Shown here: piece by piece, positions 11,001-25,252 of the stretch
Numbering within the stretch: the stretch's first letter is position 1
Layout of the letters: every line of letters begins with the position of its first letter
NCBI RefSeq assembly: GCF_949628215.1
Contig: NC_134311.1
Coordinates: 61,736,205-61,800,204 of the forward strand
Direction: 5' to 3'
Length of the DNA: 64,000 bases
Source: Phalacrocorax aristotelis
Lineage: Eukaryota > Chordata > Aves > Suliformes > Phalacrocoracidae
The notes under the pieces: generated by a model
What the model was told of the DNA's origin: nothing
Seen by the model: only the letters and a program-made list of their open reading frames with translations
The model's database searches: none
Program-made: the position numbers and the translations under genes

Positions 11001-14000
11001 TCCATATGCACTGGGAAACGTATCAAGCAAACAACAGAATTAAATCAGAGAATAAAAATTAGTGCATTTCAGCACTTCAGAAACTGTTGATGATAAACAT
11101 TTAATCATCAAACTAAAAGCTGGCAGATGGTCAGCCATGCAAATGACAAAACAATTCTTTTTTTGGTACTGTAAAACTAATAATACACACTGTTGCATAC
11201 TGCCTACCATGAAACAGAAATAGAAGGGGTTTTTTCTATATTGAATGCAAATTTGATCAAGTAGTAAGTCATGCAGTGTTTACTAACACATCACAAGACT
11301 TGCCAATCATATATTCATCTATTACTTAAGGGAAAAATAGAGGTATTTTTGAATCTCAAGATTTATTGTCCTTCTTCTCAATACTCATAATACCAGTTTC
11401 TGACATTTTGTGCTCAGAATTTATTCCTTTTTTTTTTGCTTCTTGGGAGTTACACTTTGCAATATTTTCTGAAGTTGATAGTATTCTCAAAAAGAGCACA
11501 TGGTATTACATCATGGTAATTTAAAAATGGAACAAGCCACAAGTAGATGATAATTATTTTAGACTTTATAAGAGTTCAGCTTACTTTGATTTCCCTTCTC
11601 TGAACTTTTCTATACTGAAAAATCTAATCATTTTTATAAAGGTTTTAATGATAAAATTCTTGAGAAGATTTGGCACACAGCCTGCATATATAAGGAAACT
11701 CACATAAATAATATAGTTGAGATATGTTTCCTCATTCTTTTCAAAAAGAAAATGTTTGGAAGGGGCTTCACCTGGCACAGTAAGATAAAAACAGTAAGAT
11801 GCTGAAAATTTGGGTCACAACCCCATGAAGACCTGGGACATATACTTAACGGTAAGTTCTTGGATCACATCAGAACCAAGGACACCATTAACTTAGCAAA
11901 AATAAGTGTGCTCAAGTGACCTGCTAGACTAGAGCCAATATTTTTTGCCTCTTACAGGATGGAGTTCCTTAGGTGAGGATTTAACAGTAAATTCAAATAA
12001 AAAGGCTAAAATTTGCATCCTAACACAACTACAATTTCCACAACAATTTATTTCTACTTTTCAGTCCCAGGTGGAGATTAAAAAAGGCAAGGTGTCCAGT
12101 GTTTTTACTGCCTATGTCTGCAGTGGAGGATTTGTAATTCACAGGCTTCCTACCCTCCCCCTCCAGCCCCTCAGAAAAACCCCATTTGCTTTCCAAAACA
12201 AGAAGCTACCACAAATATACTGCCAAAGACTCTCCATAGCCATATATCCTAGGTTCCACAGCAGCTGAGTGAAACTGAGTAAATGGCAGCAGTTTCCCAG
12301 AGCTGCATGGGGACATGAGGGCTTGCAGCTTTCAGAAGTTTCCCCTGCCATGGGTACAATCTGGCAGCCAGAGGCTCAGTGCCAGCCCCATGGGTGACCA
12401 CAGTGCCATTTGGGCTCTGATATGCTGTGTCCTATAGGGTCCAGCCACCAGACACCTGGGCCTGCACATCAGAGTATGCTAAGGTTCAATCCAGGTAGAT
12501 TTTCTCTACCATACTGACCACAAAATCCTGAAAATCTCCATCTTAAGACTTGAGGAGTATACAAGCTGGGTCTGGAAACCCCACTCTCTGCAGTCCCAGC
12601 CTGGAGGAAGTTGCAAGGATATATGCTCTGTAAGTGCAGCAGTCTCTGCTCCTGCGCTGTTCAGGTGGAGATGTTGCTTTGAATTTCTCTGAAGACTTCT
12701 ATATGCTAAATTAGGGCTGTTCAGCAATACAGAGGAACTGAAACAGCAGTATATGAGATACCTTTTCTGTGCTCTGGTCCCCATTTCTGGATGCATTCTG
12801 AGGACATGTCTTGTAGACTGGGTAGACATAAATATTAATCAGATGTAATGATCAGGCAGCAAAGACCTAATTATTTTATCCTCCGCTGAAAAGTTTGAGC
12901 AGGCTGAAGTTGAACTGCTAGGAATTAAAGACTCAGTAGGTGCATTTCCTCATATTCTAATTTGTTATTGCAGTAACGGAAAGACACAAAAGGGGATACT
13001 TCCTGTACATGAAATTTATCTTGTATATGTACCCTTTTTTCTCTATCTCATACTCCCTCTTTTTGTTTATACTTATAGGTGAAGTTTCATTTTTTGCATT
13101 GTTGACACCACACAAGTTTAAAGGAAATCCAGTCTGAATTTTTTTGCCAATTCCAAACTTCAGTATTATTTCGAGCAAAGTGCTGGACAAATTTCAGCTG
13201 ATATAGAATTTTCATTTAGCTCCAGAACCAATATCACATGTACTTTGGGCATGACAACACATCTCCCTACTGCCTTCGTTATTTTATATAAAGATCCAGA
13301 TAATGTGGTTCTGTTGTCTGGTTATGTGAGGATGAAAAAAAAAATGAGAATGCTGAAGGGGTTTGGGGGCTATGATTTCTCTGTTTCTTCAGAGGTGTCT
13401 CTTGAAGACCTCCCAAATAAAAGGTTTGTAAATGGTGTGACAAACTTACCTCTTTGTAGTCCACCTGGACACATACAAGTCCTCAGTGCTTCCAATGCCC
13501 TTCAGTGACACAGCGATGGGATATTGTATGCACAATATATATTTATTTGCTTGTTCATGGGATTTGACCAAAATCTGGAAATCTGACAAGTACTAACACA
13601 CTGCTAACAGTAGTCTGCCACAGTAAATCACAGTGTCGGGCTGCATGAGCTGTTGGTTAACATCCCACCTGATTAAATTCTTAGGTATATAAAGATGTCC
13701 CACTCTGACCAGTATGAAGAGCAGTAAATTTGTTTAGGAGTGAAAAAATCATGTTCTCAACCCTGTGGCACTGAGTCTGTTCATCTGTTTGCTGTTCAGC
13801 AGTGGACCACTCTCTTGGAAACACACCATTATGCATACACTTTCATCACAGCAGGCTCTTCAACTTCCACCTCACAAACCCAAAACCACCTACTGTCTAG
13901 CCAAATAATGTTTACATATTTCCACCTACCAAAATGTTTCCAGTAGAAAAGACCCACCAATAAACTTGTTAATCTATGCAGGAGATGTGTTTGAATCTTC

Positions 14001-17000
14001 CATGTGTCACATGGATGCACTAACCCCATGGCTATTGATTATTTGTGAAGGGAGGGAGTTCTTCCATTTTCTGCTCAGGAAATGGAGTGCCTCTCTCAGG
14101 AAAGAAATATAACATTGACAGCCTGGACATGGCTTTTCATTGCAGTCTGTATCTGGTTGCCTGCCCATCTGTAAAGCAGCAGGGCACACCATGGTCACAG
14201 CTTTCAGGGTCACAGGAAAAGCATGTCTCACATCTCAGCTTGAGAACACCAATAGGCCTATGGACATGCATTTTTAATGTTCACTGAAATCCCCCTGTGA
14301 GCTGACTAATTCTATGTGTTAGGTGGGGTTTTCCAAAAAGTTCAAGGAAGAAGTTGCAGGCATCACAAAGGAAACCAATGGCAAATACAGGGATAAAATA
14401 CCTCACATCCCCACGTCCAAGTCTGAAGTTCAGTCTCTGACTTATTTCCCCTTGGCATGCAATGCATCTTCATTTTGGCAAGGTAAATTTTAGCTTTACT
14501 TATGCATGGAGAGAACTGATAGGTAACAAATAGTTCAGCACAGGTACCTGATAGGATGAACTCAAAACTTACTGATTTGATTTGCAGCAACGGTTGGGCT
14601 GTGCCTGTCTTGTTTTGAACCACCACTAGCACTGTTGATTTTTTTCCCCTTTCTGATCCCAAATAAATACAGAAAACAAAGAAAAAGCCAGGAAAAGAAA
14701 ACCAAACTCTTTTTACAGCCTCCTCAGTTTTCCACTACAGCTGACAGCCCTGACCAGTGCAGATTTCCTGACTTGAGGCTCAGAGTGAGTGTAAAGACAA
14801 CGAAAATGTCTGTGTGGTGGGTGTTTTTCACAAAACTTGTGTGACTGTGCTAAAATGTGTCATAACTAACACCTGTTTTCTTCCTTGGGATCAACACCAG
14901 ATGGACTGCAGGTTCCACTGAGCAAAGGCAATTTATCTCCTTGTTAATCCCTTGTGTAGCAAATCAACTCTTGAACTTTTACACCCTGAGAAAAAAACTG
15001 AGAGAGAAGGAAATGCCTCATTAGGCCTCATTAAACTTTTGCTACCAGGCATTGTAAGATCATAGATGATGAGGACCCCTTCACTTTTCATGGAGTTGAG
15101 TATTTTATTCTTTCTGCATTGCCTGTCTGAGGACTGGTGCAAATGTTACCCATGTGGAGCTTGTCTGATGTCTACAACAAAAGCAAGTGTTTGCTTTTAC
15201 TTTCAGACAAGTTTTTGACCCTTTTTCTTACCCATATTCTTGTAAAGAGAACAATTTTATTCTTGGTCACTGTTTGCCTAAACTGCTTCACCTGTGCTTT
15301 TTTGTTTCTAGCTCATAGCTCATATGGAGGTGACAAGATCTGAGTGCTGATCCAATACACTGCTTTTGCTTACCCAAGGTTGGAGCTATCTCTTGATTTA
15401 TTATTTTTAACTTCTAGCTATCAATTCTTCATTCTGAACTACTTGAAAGACACAGATTCCTTCTCTGTCTTTTCACTCCTTTATCTAGCAGGGCTTTTCA
15501 CAGTCCTTCAAAAATACGTTTCTTTTACTCATTGAATAACAAGGAGCTACAAACAAGTACTGAAATATACATTCAATTAAAATATCAAATAAACCTTTAT
15601 TAAAGCAAATAGAAGAAAACATTGAGGTGATCTCGTCACAATCTATAAGATTTACCACCAGGAGAAGAAACTTTCTAAAAGGAGAAGACCTATTGACACC
15701 TAACAGTAGAAAATGTAGTTAGACATACTAAGGCTTAATGCCTATTTTTAAATATGACTGTAATCAATAAATTAAAAAAAAATCCTGCCAATCTACCATC
15801 CTTGAAATGAGCAGTGGATGACTTTTCAAATGTTGTGGTTTGACACAGGATTTAGGTGAGGAAGGGACCAGAAGTGTTTTCTCTCTGCAGCATCAATTAC
15901 TAATGAATTGATCAATAGTTATTATTCTCACTTTGGTGCCTCCTGTCTAAAACACACTGTTTTTCTTTGGATAAATAAAAATTTGAGCAACATGTTCCTC
16001 AGTTTTCAGCCTGTCTAAATAATGCAACTTTGCCAATCTCTGTGCTGTTACTTACAGGCTTGTTTAAAATTTTTTACTAGGACTTCTGTGTTTCAGGATA
16101 TTTCAGAGGTGCTGAAGTTCACCAATAGCTTATTCAATTGACTTTGATCTAAACAGTTATTTATCGCCTACTGCTGTAAAATAGGAAGGAAGAGTACTTG
16201 CCCATTTTTGGAAGGTATACCCTTTCTGCTCTCATTGTCTACATTCTGGATTTATGAATCTTGGTATGTAATCCTTAAAATAAGCATCCTCTATTGAGAA
16301 GTCCAAACAATTATTTGAAGACAAGTGGAAAGAATTTGAAGAAGGGGGAATATCTGGCAGGAGTGATTTACTAGGAAAGACTAAAATACTAAAAGACAGT
16401 CAACAAAGAAGAGGATGAGCCCTCCTTCCTGTTTGAGGGAGACCTGTGGGCAGGAAGCTATCCAAATAGGTACAGTTTTAAACAAAAATGAAAGGGCCTC
16501 ACAGATCACCACATTAATTTCCTTGTTTTAATAAACTGAGACCAGCAACTTGAACAGTTTTGGAAGGGTCATGCTGGAGGTCAGAGAAACAGCACCTATA
16601 CCAAATGCTGGCATGCATCGCTGTGGATATAACACATCTATTCATGTTAGGCTCTGTTGCTCCGTATTTTGCATATTTTCCTGTTTAAGACCACAGTTAA
16701 ATACACTGTGCATTGAAGCAGTCCACAGTAATGCTAATGACAGACTCCAGAGCTGCAACGTTTATTTCTAAAAACAATGAAGATGGTAATTTTCTATTAT
16801 TTCAACTGCAAGTCTAATCAGAATTAGCCTGATTACTTTCAACTTCTCTCCCTTCTCCTCTCCACTCACAGTGATTCACTTCTGATCACACAACAGAAAA
16901 AAACCTGCAGACTTCACTAGGAGAGAACCTTTGTTTGCTTGATGAAAATGTGTCTTATTAAAATACATTGTGCTCAGCGTTCAGTACTGATAGGTGATCA

Positions 17001-17299
17001 CTATTAAGCAACGGCAAAATTGCATCCACAGAACATTTAGAAGAACATACAATTGCTATAGAGCTTTTTTGAAAAACTCTTGAAAATAATAGGTTAGGAA
17101 TATCATAGCCGTGCAGAGTATACTGGCCATGGTGTAAGAAGCATCTAGCAAATATTGGTTCTTCAAAAACCAATTTCAGGGCAAACAAGCTGGAAAATCA
17201 AAGTGAAGGAGGTACAAAGACAGAAAGAACAGCAAACAAATTTTTGAAAATATTATTCAAATCTGGGAACAAAGAATAAAACAAGAATGGGACCAATGT
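8045..17299. other. Long unique stretch, no gene recognised
   Basis: About 9.2 kb of AT-rich DNA with small GC-richer patches (about 9470-9830, 12290-12680). Only short frames are present, without splice-bounded coding character. A C10 run lies at 10363-10372. It could be intergenic or intronic. I recognise no RNA gene and no further transposon, though very old repeats would be missed by eye. Confidence 0.45.
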
Positions 17300-17610
17300 A
17301 GAGAGGACAGAGCCAGGCTCTTTCCAGTGGTGCCCAGTGACAGGACAAGAGGCAATGGGCACAAACTGAAACACAGGAGGTTTTCTCTGAACATCAGGAA
17401 ACCCCTCTTTAGTGTGAGGGTTATGGAGCACTGGCACAGGTTGTCCAGAGAGGTTGTGGAGTTTCCATCCTTGAAGATCTTTAAAAGCTGTCTGGACATA
17501 GTCCTAGGCAACCTGCTGTAGGTAGCCGTGCTTGAGCAGGGGGGATTAGATCAGACAGCCTCCAAAGCTCCCTTCCAGCCTCCATCATTCTGTGATTCTG
17601 AGATTCTGAG
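17300..17610 (+). mobile_element. CR1 LINE 3' fragment
   Basis: Short CR1 3' end matching the 'ccaggctctttccagtggtg', 'gacaggacaagaggcaatgg' and 'cagagaggttgtggag' blocks of the subfamily seen at 4.5 kb and 41.8 kb. The ending is 'cattctgtgattctgagatt', the CR1 tail with one unit mutated. The remaining coding part (17327-17521) is the extreme C-terminus of ORF2. It is more diverged than the 41.4 kb copy. Confidence 0.9.
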
Positions 17611-20600
17611 GCAAAGATGCTGCAGCAGAATGAACAGCCTGAAAGTAATGCAAGATTTCTGCTGTATATTTTTTGTTTATGTTCACTATCCCAGTCTGTG
17701 AGCAAAGTTTTCCCTTAGAAAATGTTAGTTTGGGATAATTTTTATACTATGTGTTGACATGAAGAACATTGCTTAGCTATATAGAATGAGCAGCAGTAGT
17801 TTTAGTTTACTATACAGAATAGGCTGTATATTAAGATCATGCTAATATTTGAGATTGCAGTGTTTGTTTTACTCAACTAACAGCTAACAATTTTTATTTA
17901 GAATGAGATCCTACATACTCAGCTATTCATACATCATTTTGGGAACATGAAGCATATTGATCCAAGTGTTGCATCTATTTATATCTGTCTATGCAGTATG
18001 GTCCTGCAAAGATCTGATTTTTCTATGTGCTTTTTAATCCATTTTAGCTCAATTCTTCTTCCTCCTCCCATTTTTTTCTTCCAAAGAGTTTCTGTTCAAT
18101 TCGCAGAAAAGTTTGTCTATCAATGCAAAATACCTTCTGTGCACAGAAAAGGTTTCTTTCAACTCCCCCAAATTGCATCCAGAGATGCAGAACCCTCCTG
18201 AAATGTCCGCAAGCAGTTTGGCATACTGAGGCAATCTATTAGGCAAACTATTTTGCCACTAGAGAAGTAATTTCTTGCATGTTGTCCTCCTTCTTTCACT
18301 TCTACAGCCTTTTTATTAACAGAGATCACTGACTCAGCCTATCAATCTCCAGTTCTCCCATTTATTTTTAAAATAAATCACTAGTTCATTTTCCTCCTTC
18401 CATTTCACCACTAAAAAAGGAAACGCATGAAACAAAATTCCCTTTCCTCTTGATCTCGTCTTCTAACCAGTCTCTCTTAGTGATTGACTGTGCTTTTTCC
18501 TAAAATTCATTATGACTTTCCTCAACCCTGGTGATCTTCTCTCTGCTCAATTTCTTTGTGTTTTCACTCTGGGGACTCCTCCAATCTGAATCCCACTTAA
18601 TACTGATTAGCCAAAGGATAAAGAGAATAAGACTGCTGGATTGCCCTTTTCTCTTGCCATTGTGGGCCCTGCTGTCCCCTGCACCCACAGGGACCCATTG
18701 ACACAAGATTCAGACGTTCAGTAAGTTCTGCAACGAAAGTCTTGGGCAACTATAGCCATGATTTTGATAACGCAAATATTAGGATCATCTTTTACTGTTT
18801 TACTTTTTACGATAAAGATTACTTTTTAAGAGAGACATTTCAGCAAAACAAGTATTTAAAGCTGGCTTTGCTAGAAATGGAATCTGTGATTAGCTTCAAA
18901 GAAATGAAGGGTAAGAGGAAAAGGTACCAAAGTCCAGGTGCAACATGCCAGTGGTTATTCCACCCTCTGGCTTCCTCATTTATTCTTTTTCAGATTCTTT
19001 AACTTAGGCTTTGCCATTGCCAAAGCAGCATTTTTCTTTCCTGAAAATTTTGCTTTCTCCAGCTGTGTTTATAGGCTTTCTAGTACTTTTACCAAGTATA
19101 AATTAAGGCACCTCAGGCATTATTGTGAATTGATTAATCAGGTTTACAACCCAGACAGCAAAAAAATAATTTAATTTGATTTGTGTCTGGCTTAATCTAT
19201 GTCTGCACTATGTCATTTTTTATTTCCTTCTCTACTTCTTGTGCTGCTGATGTCTCTGCCCAGTAAAGCATTTATAACTGCATAGTTATGTTTTGTTTGC
19301 CTTTTGTTAATATGTTGATAGCCAAAGCAGAACTCTACACTGTTGGCTTTAACAGTGAACAACACAGGCTCTTACATCTGACTGTTATCTGAGCTCCAGA
19401 GTCAGACTTTATTTTAAAAGAATCCTGCAGTCACTCAGCCTCAGTTTTCCTAATTCTCCATATGTGTTCCCTCTGTATGCTGCACATTTCCTTTGAGATT
19501 GTTGAATAAAATTTCAAAAATATTGCTGAATTTCTAAGCAAGATTTTAAATATATAGAAAATAGTATTTTTTCATTTAAGGAAAAACCATGTTAATCTCT
19601 CTGTCTTTATTACGTCTGCCCTTTTTAGGAGATTTCTGATTTATTTTAGGCAGTGTGACATTTCACGTCTTGTTTCATCTTTCCTTTTTTGTCAAGTACC
19701 AAGAGGTTTTTTCTCCTTAAACTAAGGAGTTCTGCAAGATTCTGAATATCTTAGGGTACAGGGTGCCCTGAAACCACAGAATGCTCAAAACATATTGCCA
19801 ATTACAATTAACTAGGAGCAAAAAAGTTGTGGGTTTTTTTTTTGTTTGGGTTTTTTGTTTGGTTTTTTTGTTGTTTTTTTAAAGGAAAAGGAGAATGTAC
19901 TCCATGATGTCTTGGCAGGGGGAGGTGGAGTGCAAGCCTTCATATTAAGGAAGTGATTGTAGAATGAAAGCTGATCTGTGCTGAGTAAAACTAGCATATA
20001 AAGACCATGGCAATGTAACCCATGACTGCCTCATGCATGACTTCTGCAAATTACTACATCTTAAAGAAGTGTAAGCTCTGAACTAAATTATACCTGCTGG
20101 CAGATAGGCCAGGATCAAATCTTCTTTTTCACTGTATCATACCAAGGGAGTATACAAATCCTGCAAAAGCTCCGTAAAGGAGTGTTTGTTCAGAAGCTTT
20201 TCAGAGGGCCTCTTTGATGTATACTTCCAAGAGTAAGCCAAAGCTCCTCAGAAATGCATGAAGCTTTGAAAATTGGATAAATTGGGGTAAGGAGATTGCC
20301 TTTGGAGTCTTTTGTGTGTATTTCAGTTTCGTGCTTCTCTTCCAAATTGCAGAGCATCTAATATCTTTTTTGGTGAAAAAAATGTAGTTTTCATCTTTTA
20401 TGTAGCTTTGATTCTAGGTTTTGGTATTTAGGACAGCTCTCAAAGTATACATTGCTGTCTGTACTGAAAGTTGTAGCTCTTAAAGAACAAGGAAGAAACA
20501 GGAAGACACAGCATGGATCACATTTCCTAAAAATGTAGGTATGCCTGTCTGTCATCATTAACAGCAATATAAATGATCCCTAAAACAGTAAGAAGGGAAC

Positions 20601-23424
20601 TTATTCATTTTCCAATGGCTCAGAAAATATTTCCCATCAATGTTAGTTTTCACTTTGCTTACAGGTTTCACATACTGTGTTTATTAATTTCATTAAATGG
20701 ATTTCTAGTAGCAGTGCACTCTTTTTATAGGCATACCATGAACAGTTAGAATATTTTCAGCAAAATGTTTCCGTTGAAATAAAGTATTTAATTCAAGCCA
20801 AATTTCTTTACATATATATATGTTGATTTACAAGTTTTTGACAGAATGACTTCTTCAAATGAATTTCTGAATATTTCAGGAAGGGAGTCTGTTTTCAGAT
20901 TTTGAAATCTAAGAAAAAGGGTTATATTTTTAACAGTCTTTGATCTGTAGCAAGAGTTTCAAGGACTGCCCTGCTTAACAATCAAGTGTACTGGTCTTAA
21001 TATCTGGAGACTCTGCATATAAGATTTTGAATTTTCTGATTTTTCTAACTATGATAGCCATTATGAGAGCTCAGCATGACTAGAAAAGTGTATGCTCTCT
21101 GCTCTAAGAGAAGAATCAGTAAATGAGAACAGGGACTTGTTACATACCCTGGATTTGACTGAAAAGTCTTCCAATTCTCTTTACATTACTGAAAGTGGAA
21201 ATTGCATTAAAATATTTGGAAAAGTAGAGGTACCAGTTTGATTCCTACTGCCTACCTTGATTTTTACATAAAAATATTGAATATTGAGATTAGATTAGTA
21301 ACAAAGAATATCTCTTTCTTTGCACTCTTTCCCTTCCTCCCGAACTTCAGTTACATTTGGCTTAAATGAATTGTTAAATAGTACACAAAAGCAGCTTCAG
21401 AAAGCATCAGTGATTAGTATGATCATATACATTCGTCTCTTACTGCAGCACATTTTTCTAAAACATACTTAGTGTGCAAGAAGCAATAGTTTCCTCAAGA
21501 AGATCCTGCATGGGAAATCAGACCACACAATGGCGTCTCCTGGTTATAAAATCTGAGCTATATTTTAAAGGAATCTCTCAAATAGATAGTGCTAATAAGA
21601 TATACCAAATAAGGTTTTGCAGGCTGCTTTCTGAGCATAAGGCTTTGGAAAGCTGTCAAACACTTGAAAATGTAGAAATAAATATACTCCTTCATAATTT
21701 TTAGGCAATTCTCAGATTCTTAAGTAATAAAAAACATGTGCCATCGTATGTGTTCAAACTGTGCCAAGTATCATATCAGGCAATGGCAGAACATATTCCG
21801 GCCAATAATTGGGCCAGTCATATGCAGTTATTTCGAATGAGTTGACAGAATGTAAATTCATTTGAAAAAACTATCATCCACACTATTAATTCCTTGAATT
21901 GCTGCAATATGAGAAATTCACCACATAACTTTCACACCTGGTCATCCTCTCTCAGGTTCTTCTTTCTGTCAGGAAAGCTGCAATGCAATTGACACTAGAT
22001 ATCTTTTTCAAAATACCTGTGGATATTCACCCCAATTTAAAAAATTGATTCAGTCTTATCTGTTTTCTATAAATGTTCTACTGAGTCAGTTTACTGGCAG
22101 AAACATTTGCAAAAGCTAGTGGTTTAAGTGAACACTGGAGACCATTTGCAAGAGAATTTTGATTTTAGAATCACTTACAATTGGTTTTTCACCATATATT
22201 CTATACCGCTCCATACAGTGAACAGAAAAAAAATGTGATGAATTCCAAGCAAGGTTGAGAATTTCAGTATTAATTACTTGCTGCAAATTGCTTAAGACTA
22301 TTTACAGAATTTATTCAATAAAAAAAATTAAATCTTGGAACAATTACAAGATGATAAATTTAGTGACTGGGTGTATGTAAGTTCCCAAAGCTGTGTCCTA
22401 CCATAAGTTATGTCCTATCATAAGTTCCTACAGAATCTTTCCTGGTTATTGAATCAAGTTACATTTAATGGGATTACAATTAAAATATTTTTTATGAACT
22501 GGCAACTCTACCTGTCATTTTATCTTGATTTGTCATTGAGGGGATCAAAGGGCAGCTGCTGCTGTTGTGTGTGAGCAGAGGACATGGCCTGGAATAGAAA
22601 ATAGAAGTGGGACAAAATAGAGGCTTATTATCATCTCCTCCACAGACACAGCAGCTTAACAATACTGTAATTCTGTTTTTTTCTGCCACTGTAAGGACGG
22701 TTCTTTAATTTGGGCCAAAATTTACTCCACTTTGGTGAGTCGAAGCTTGTTTTGTTTCGATTTTTACTGATTCAAACATGACAAAAAATTTAAGCTGGAG
22801 TCCCTGTCCCTGCAGGTTTCCTCATTTTTTCACGAACACTTTTCACCTCTTTACCCCTCTTCTTTCTGGTAATTCTTATTTTTTTCCCTCTTTTCACATT
22901 TTCACCTCCTTTGCACAAGCTTTGCTCAAGCCCTGAGATGAGCCTGGGCTGTGGCATTGAACCACTGAGAGAATGTTTAGGCATGTTGGAAGAGCTTTCC
23001 CAGCAGCTAGCAGCATGAACTAGTAGCCATTGCCCTACAGAGCTCCTTTCACCGTATGAAGCACACATGACAAGAGCATTGGTGGTGGTGTTTCCATGCT
23101 GGGACAGCTAAAATTTTGAAGACCTTTTCTCCCCTCAGAGTCATGGAAATACAGTTTAGACAGGTCAGTCTTTAATCCAGTCTCCTGTGCCTAGCAAGCA
23201 CAGAACCTCTCAAAAGAGCAGTAGTATCTTCTGCGCATTATGCAATATTTTTCAGGCATACCTGAGTCAAATTGAGAAGGGGATTTCTACCTTCTCCTGT
23301 ACTGTAAAAATCAGATTCTACCTATGCTCTTCTCCAATAAACTTATTTTTGTACCAGTTATACAGTGAAAGTGAAATTGAATTTTAGTAATTTATCAAAA
23401 GCAGAGTTTGTATTTTGCTTTTGT
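17611..23424. other. Long unique stretch, no gene recognised
   Basis: AT-rich DNA without a recognisable gene or transposon. Minor structures are a T-rich run interrupted by G at 19836-19880 and a 17-bp imperfect tandem duplication at 22394-22427. Reading frames are short and of chance character. Confidence 0.45.
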
Positions 23425-23896
23425 CCCTGGATGTGGACAGGCTGGAAGGGGTCCAGAGAAGGGCCACCAGGATGATCAAAGGACTGGGAAGCCTGCCATA
23501 CAAGGATAGGCTGGGAGAGCTGGGTTTGTTCAGCCTTGAGAAAAGGAGACTTAGGGGGGATCCCATCCCCATGTACCAGTACTTAAGGGGTAGCTACAAA
23601 GAAGATGGAGACTCCCTTTTTACAAGGAGTCCCATGGAGAGGACAATGGGGGATGGACACAAGTTGCTCTTGGGGAGATTCCAATTGGACACGAGAGGGA
23701 AATTTTTCACAGTGAGAACAGTCACCATTGGGATAATCTCCCCAGGGAAGGGGTTGACTCGGCCACATTGGACACCTTTAAGATTCGTCTGGACAGGGTG
23801 CTGGGACATCTTGTCTAGACTGTGCTCTTCCTAGAAAGGTTGAACTAGATGATCTGTGAGGTCCCTTCCAGCCTGTGATTCTGTGATTCTGTGACT
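23425..23896 (+). mobile_element. CR1 LINE 3' fragment
   Basis: About 470 bp of CR1 3' end. It opens in the coding part with VQRRATRMIKGLGSLPYKDR and [17 protein letters not shown] and runs through the 3' untranslated block 'gaggtcccttccagcctg'. It ends at 23876-23896 in ATTCTGTG repeats. It has no poly-A, as expected for CR1. Much shorter than a full element and not functional. Confidence 0.92.
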
Positions 23897-24604
23897 GTCA
23901 CAATATTGGGGGATGCCATACAAATAAATTCCAAATCAGATATTTAATTTTATAAAAGCTGAAATGTAATCTAGACAGGCAACTGTCCTCTGCATAGTAA
24001 TGGACAGATAGATGAAAAATCTTTAAACCACCATGGGATGCTGATAAAAGAGTTCACTAATGATTGTACTATGAAATCAAGAACATTGCATATAGTTGTT
24101 ACCTACCTAATTTATGTAGTTAAAGACCACACAATGTTGCTGATACTGCCAAACAAATCAGACAAATCCTATTACTCTTAATCACACAGTTCATTATTAA
24201 GAGGCCTATTATTTCATTCTCCTTCCAAATTTTAACCTTAATTTCAACAGCCATCATAAAAGATTGTGCTGTGTTTGAGGTTTCATTACATTTGTCATGT
24301 TTTATTTATATTAAGCGAAATTCTGGGCAACAATATCTACACTTCACAGTGAACTTCTGATACAAAGCTTTTGTATTAGTCTTTATTCTTTGAATACCTG
24401 TTCAAATGCTGGAGGGTCAGTTCAAGCTATGTTACTTCTCTGATATTTCTGGCCCCTTCAGAGAGGACGTCTTCTATTTGCTGAACTCATCAGCAGGCAA
24501 ACAACCCAAGTGTGTCCCTTTTCTTTCTCCATTGCTTGACACCCGTTATATTTCGAGAAGTTACCTGCTTCAGCTTCCATTGCAACTTCCTATCTCTTCC
24601 TTCC
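23897..24604. other. Unique sequence before the provirus
   Basis: AT-rich flanking DNA with no recognised feature. It leads directly into the left target-site duplication of the provirus. Confidence 0.4.
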
Positions 24605-24609
24605 CATGA
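24605..24609. repeat. Target-site duplication, left copy (CATGA)
   Basis: CATGA immediately precedes TGTTGTGG, the outer edge of the LTR3 fragment. It matches CATGA directly after LTR1 at 30620-30624. Five bases is the size expected for ERV-L integrases. A chance match at a predefined place is about 1 in 1000. Confidence 0.8.
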
Positions 24610-24786
24610 TGTTGTGGTTCAGCCCCAGTCAAGAACTAAGCACCATGCAGCCGCTCACTCACTCCACCCACCCCAGTGGGATGGGAGAGAGAACTGGAAG
24701 GGACAAAGTAAGAAAACTCATGGGTTGAGATAAGAACAGTTTAATAATTACAATAAAAGAGTAATAATACCAACAACAGTAATTAG
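24610..24786 (-). mobile_element. LTR3: truncated 3' LTR remnant
   Basis: The last ~177 bp (U5 side) of an LTR, aligning to 25279-25445 of LTR2 and ending with the same terminal TGT/ACA edge. Counting by eye, it differs from LTR1 and LTR2 at about 12-13 of some 160 comparable positions, while LTR1 and LTR2 agree with each other. The inner end breaks inside the AT-rich trinucleotide tract and joins pol sequence at 24787. The U3 and promoter are missing. Confidence 0.88.
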
Positions 24787-25122
24787 GGTGCACTGTGCAC
24801 CAGTGTCCACTAAAGCTTTATACTCCTGTGGGGCTGATGTCCCAGGCCATCTAACCCACACAGTCCAGTAAACCCGGTTATCCATTTCCTCCACCTGGCT
24901 GGAGGCATTACAGAAGATGGTAGCTAAGGTGCCACTCGGTATTTCCTCCATAAAAAACCTCTCAGAGGGGGAGGTATAACTGCTAATCGTCTCCATGAGG
25001 TGGTACCCGAAGTACAGTAATGGCTTCCGCGCAAGACGCAAATAACCGATAAAGCTCAAGGACAGTGTTTTAGTAACAAATCTCCTAGGCAAAACAGCTC
25101 TAATCACTGCAGAGCACAGCAA
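24787..25122 (-). pseudogene. Truncated duplicate of the pol start (protease stub)
   Basis: A second copy of the 5' end of the proviral pol frame. It is the same as 29462-29797 except for one base at 24790. It reads through the protease active-site block ALVDTGAQCT, then runs into twelve residues encoded by LTR3 and stops at 24748. The first in-frame ATG is at 24996. It contains the protease DTG but lacks the flap and C-terminal half, so no working protease is expected. It follows LTR2 with the same short leader as the complete copy, so the gag loss came before the duplication. Confidence 0.88.
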
Positions 25123-25252
25123 ACTACAAAAAACAACACAAGAACTTTAACATGTGCTTCAAAATCAGGATGGTGTACATCTAATAAAATAACACTGAGA
25201 ACAGATGAATCAATGCTGTGACCAGTAACTGTTATTATCTCAAACCCTTCAT

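Noticed and set aside
16958-17188. 76-codon minus-strand frame with mixed composition
   Set aside because: No splice sites of quality, no known domain, and AT-rich codons typical of intronic DNA.
22394-22427. 17-bp imperfect tandem duplication
   Set aside because: Simple slippage-type repeat with no context suggesting function.
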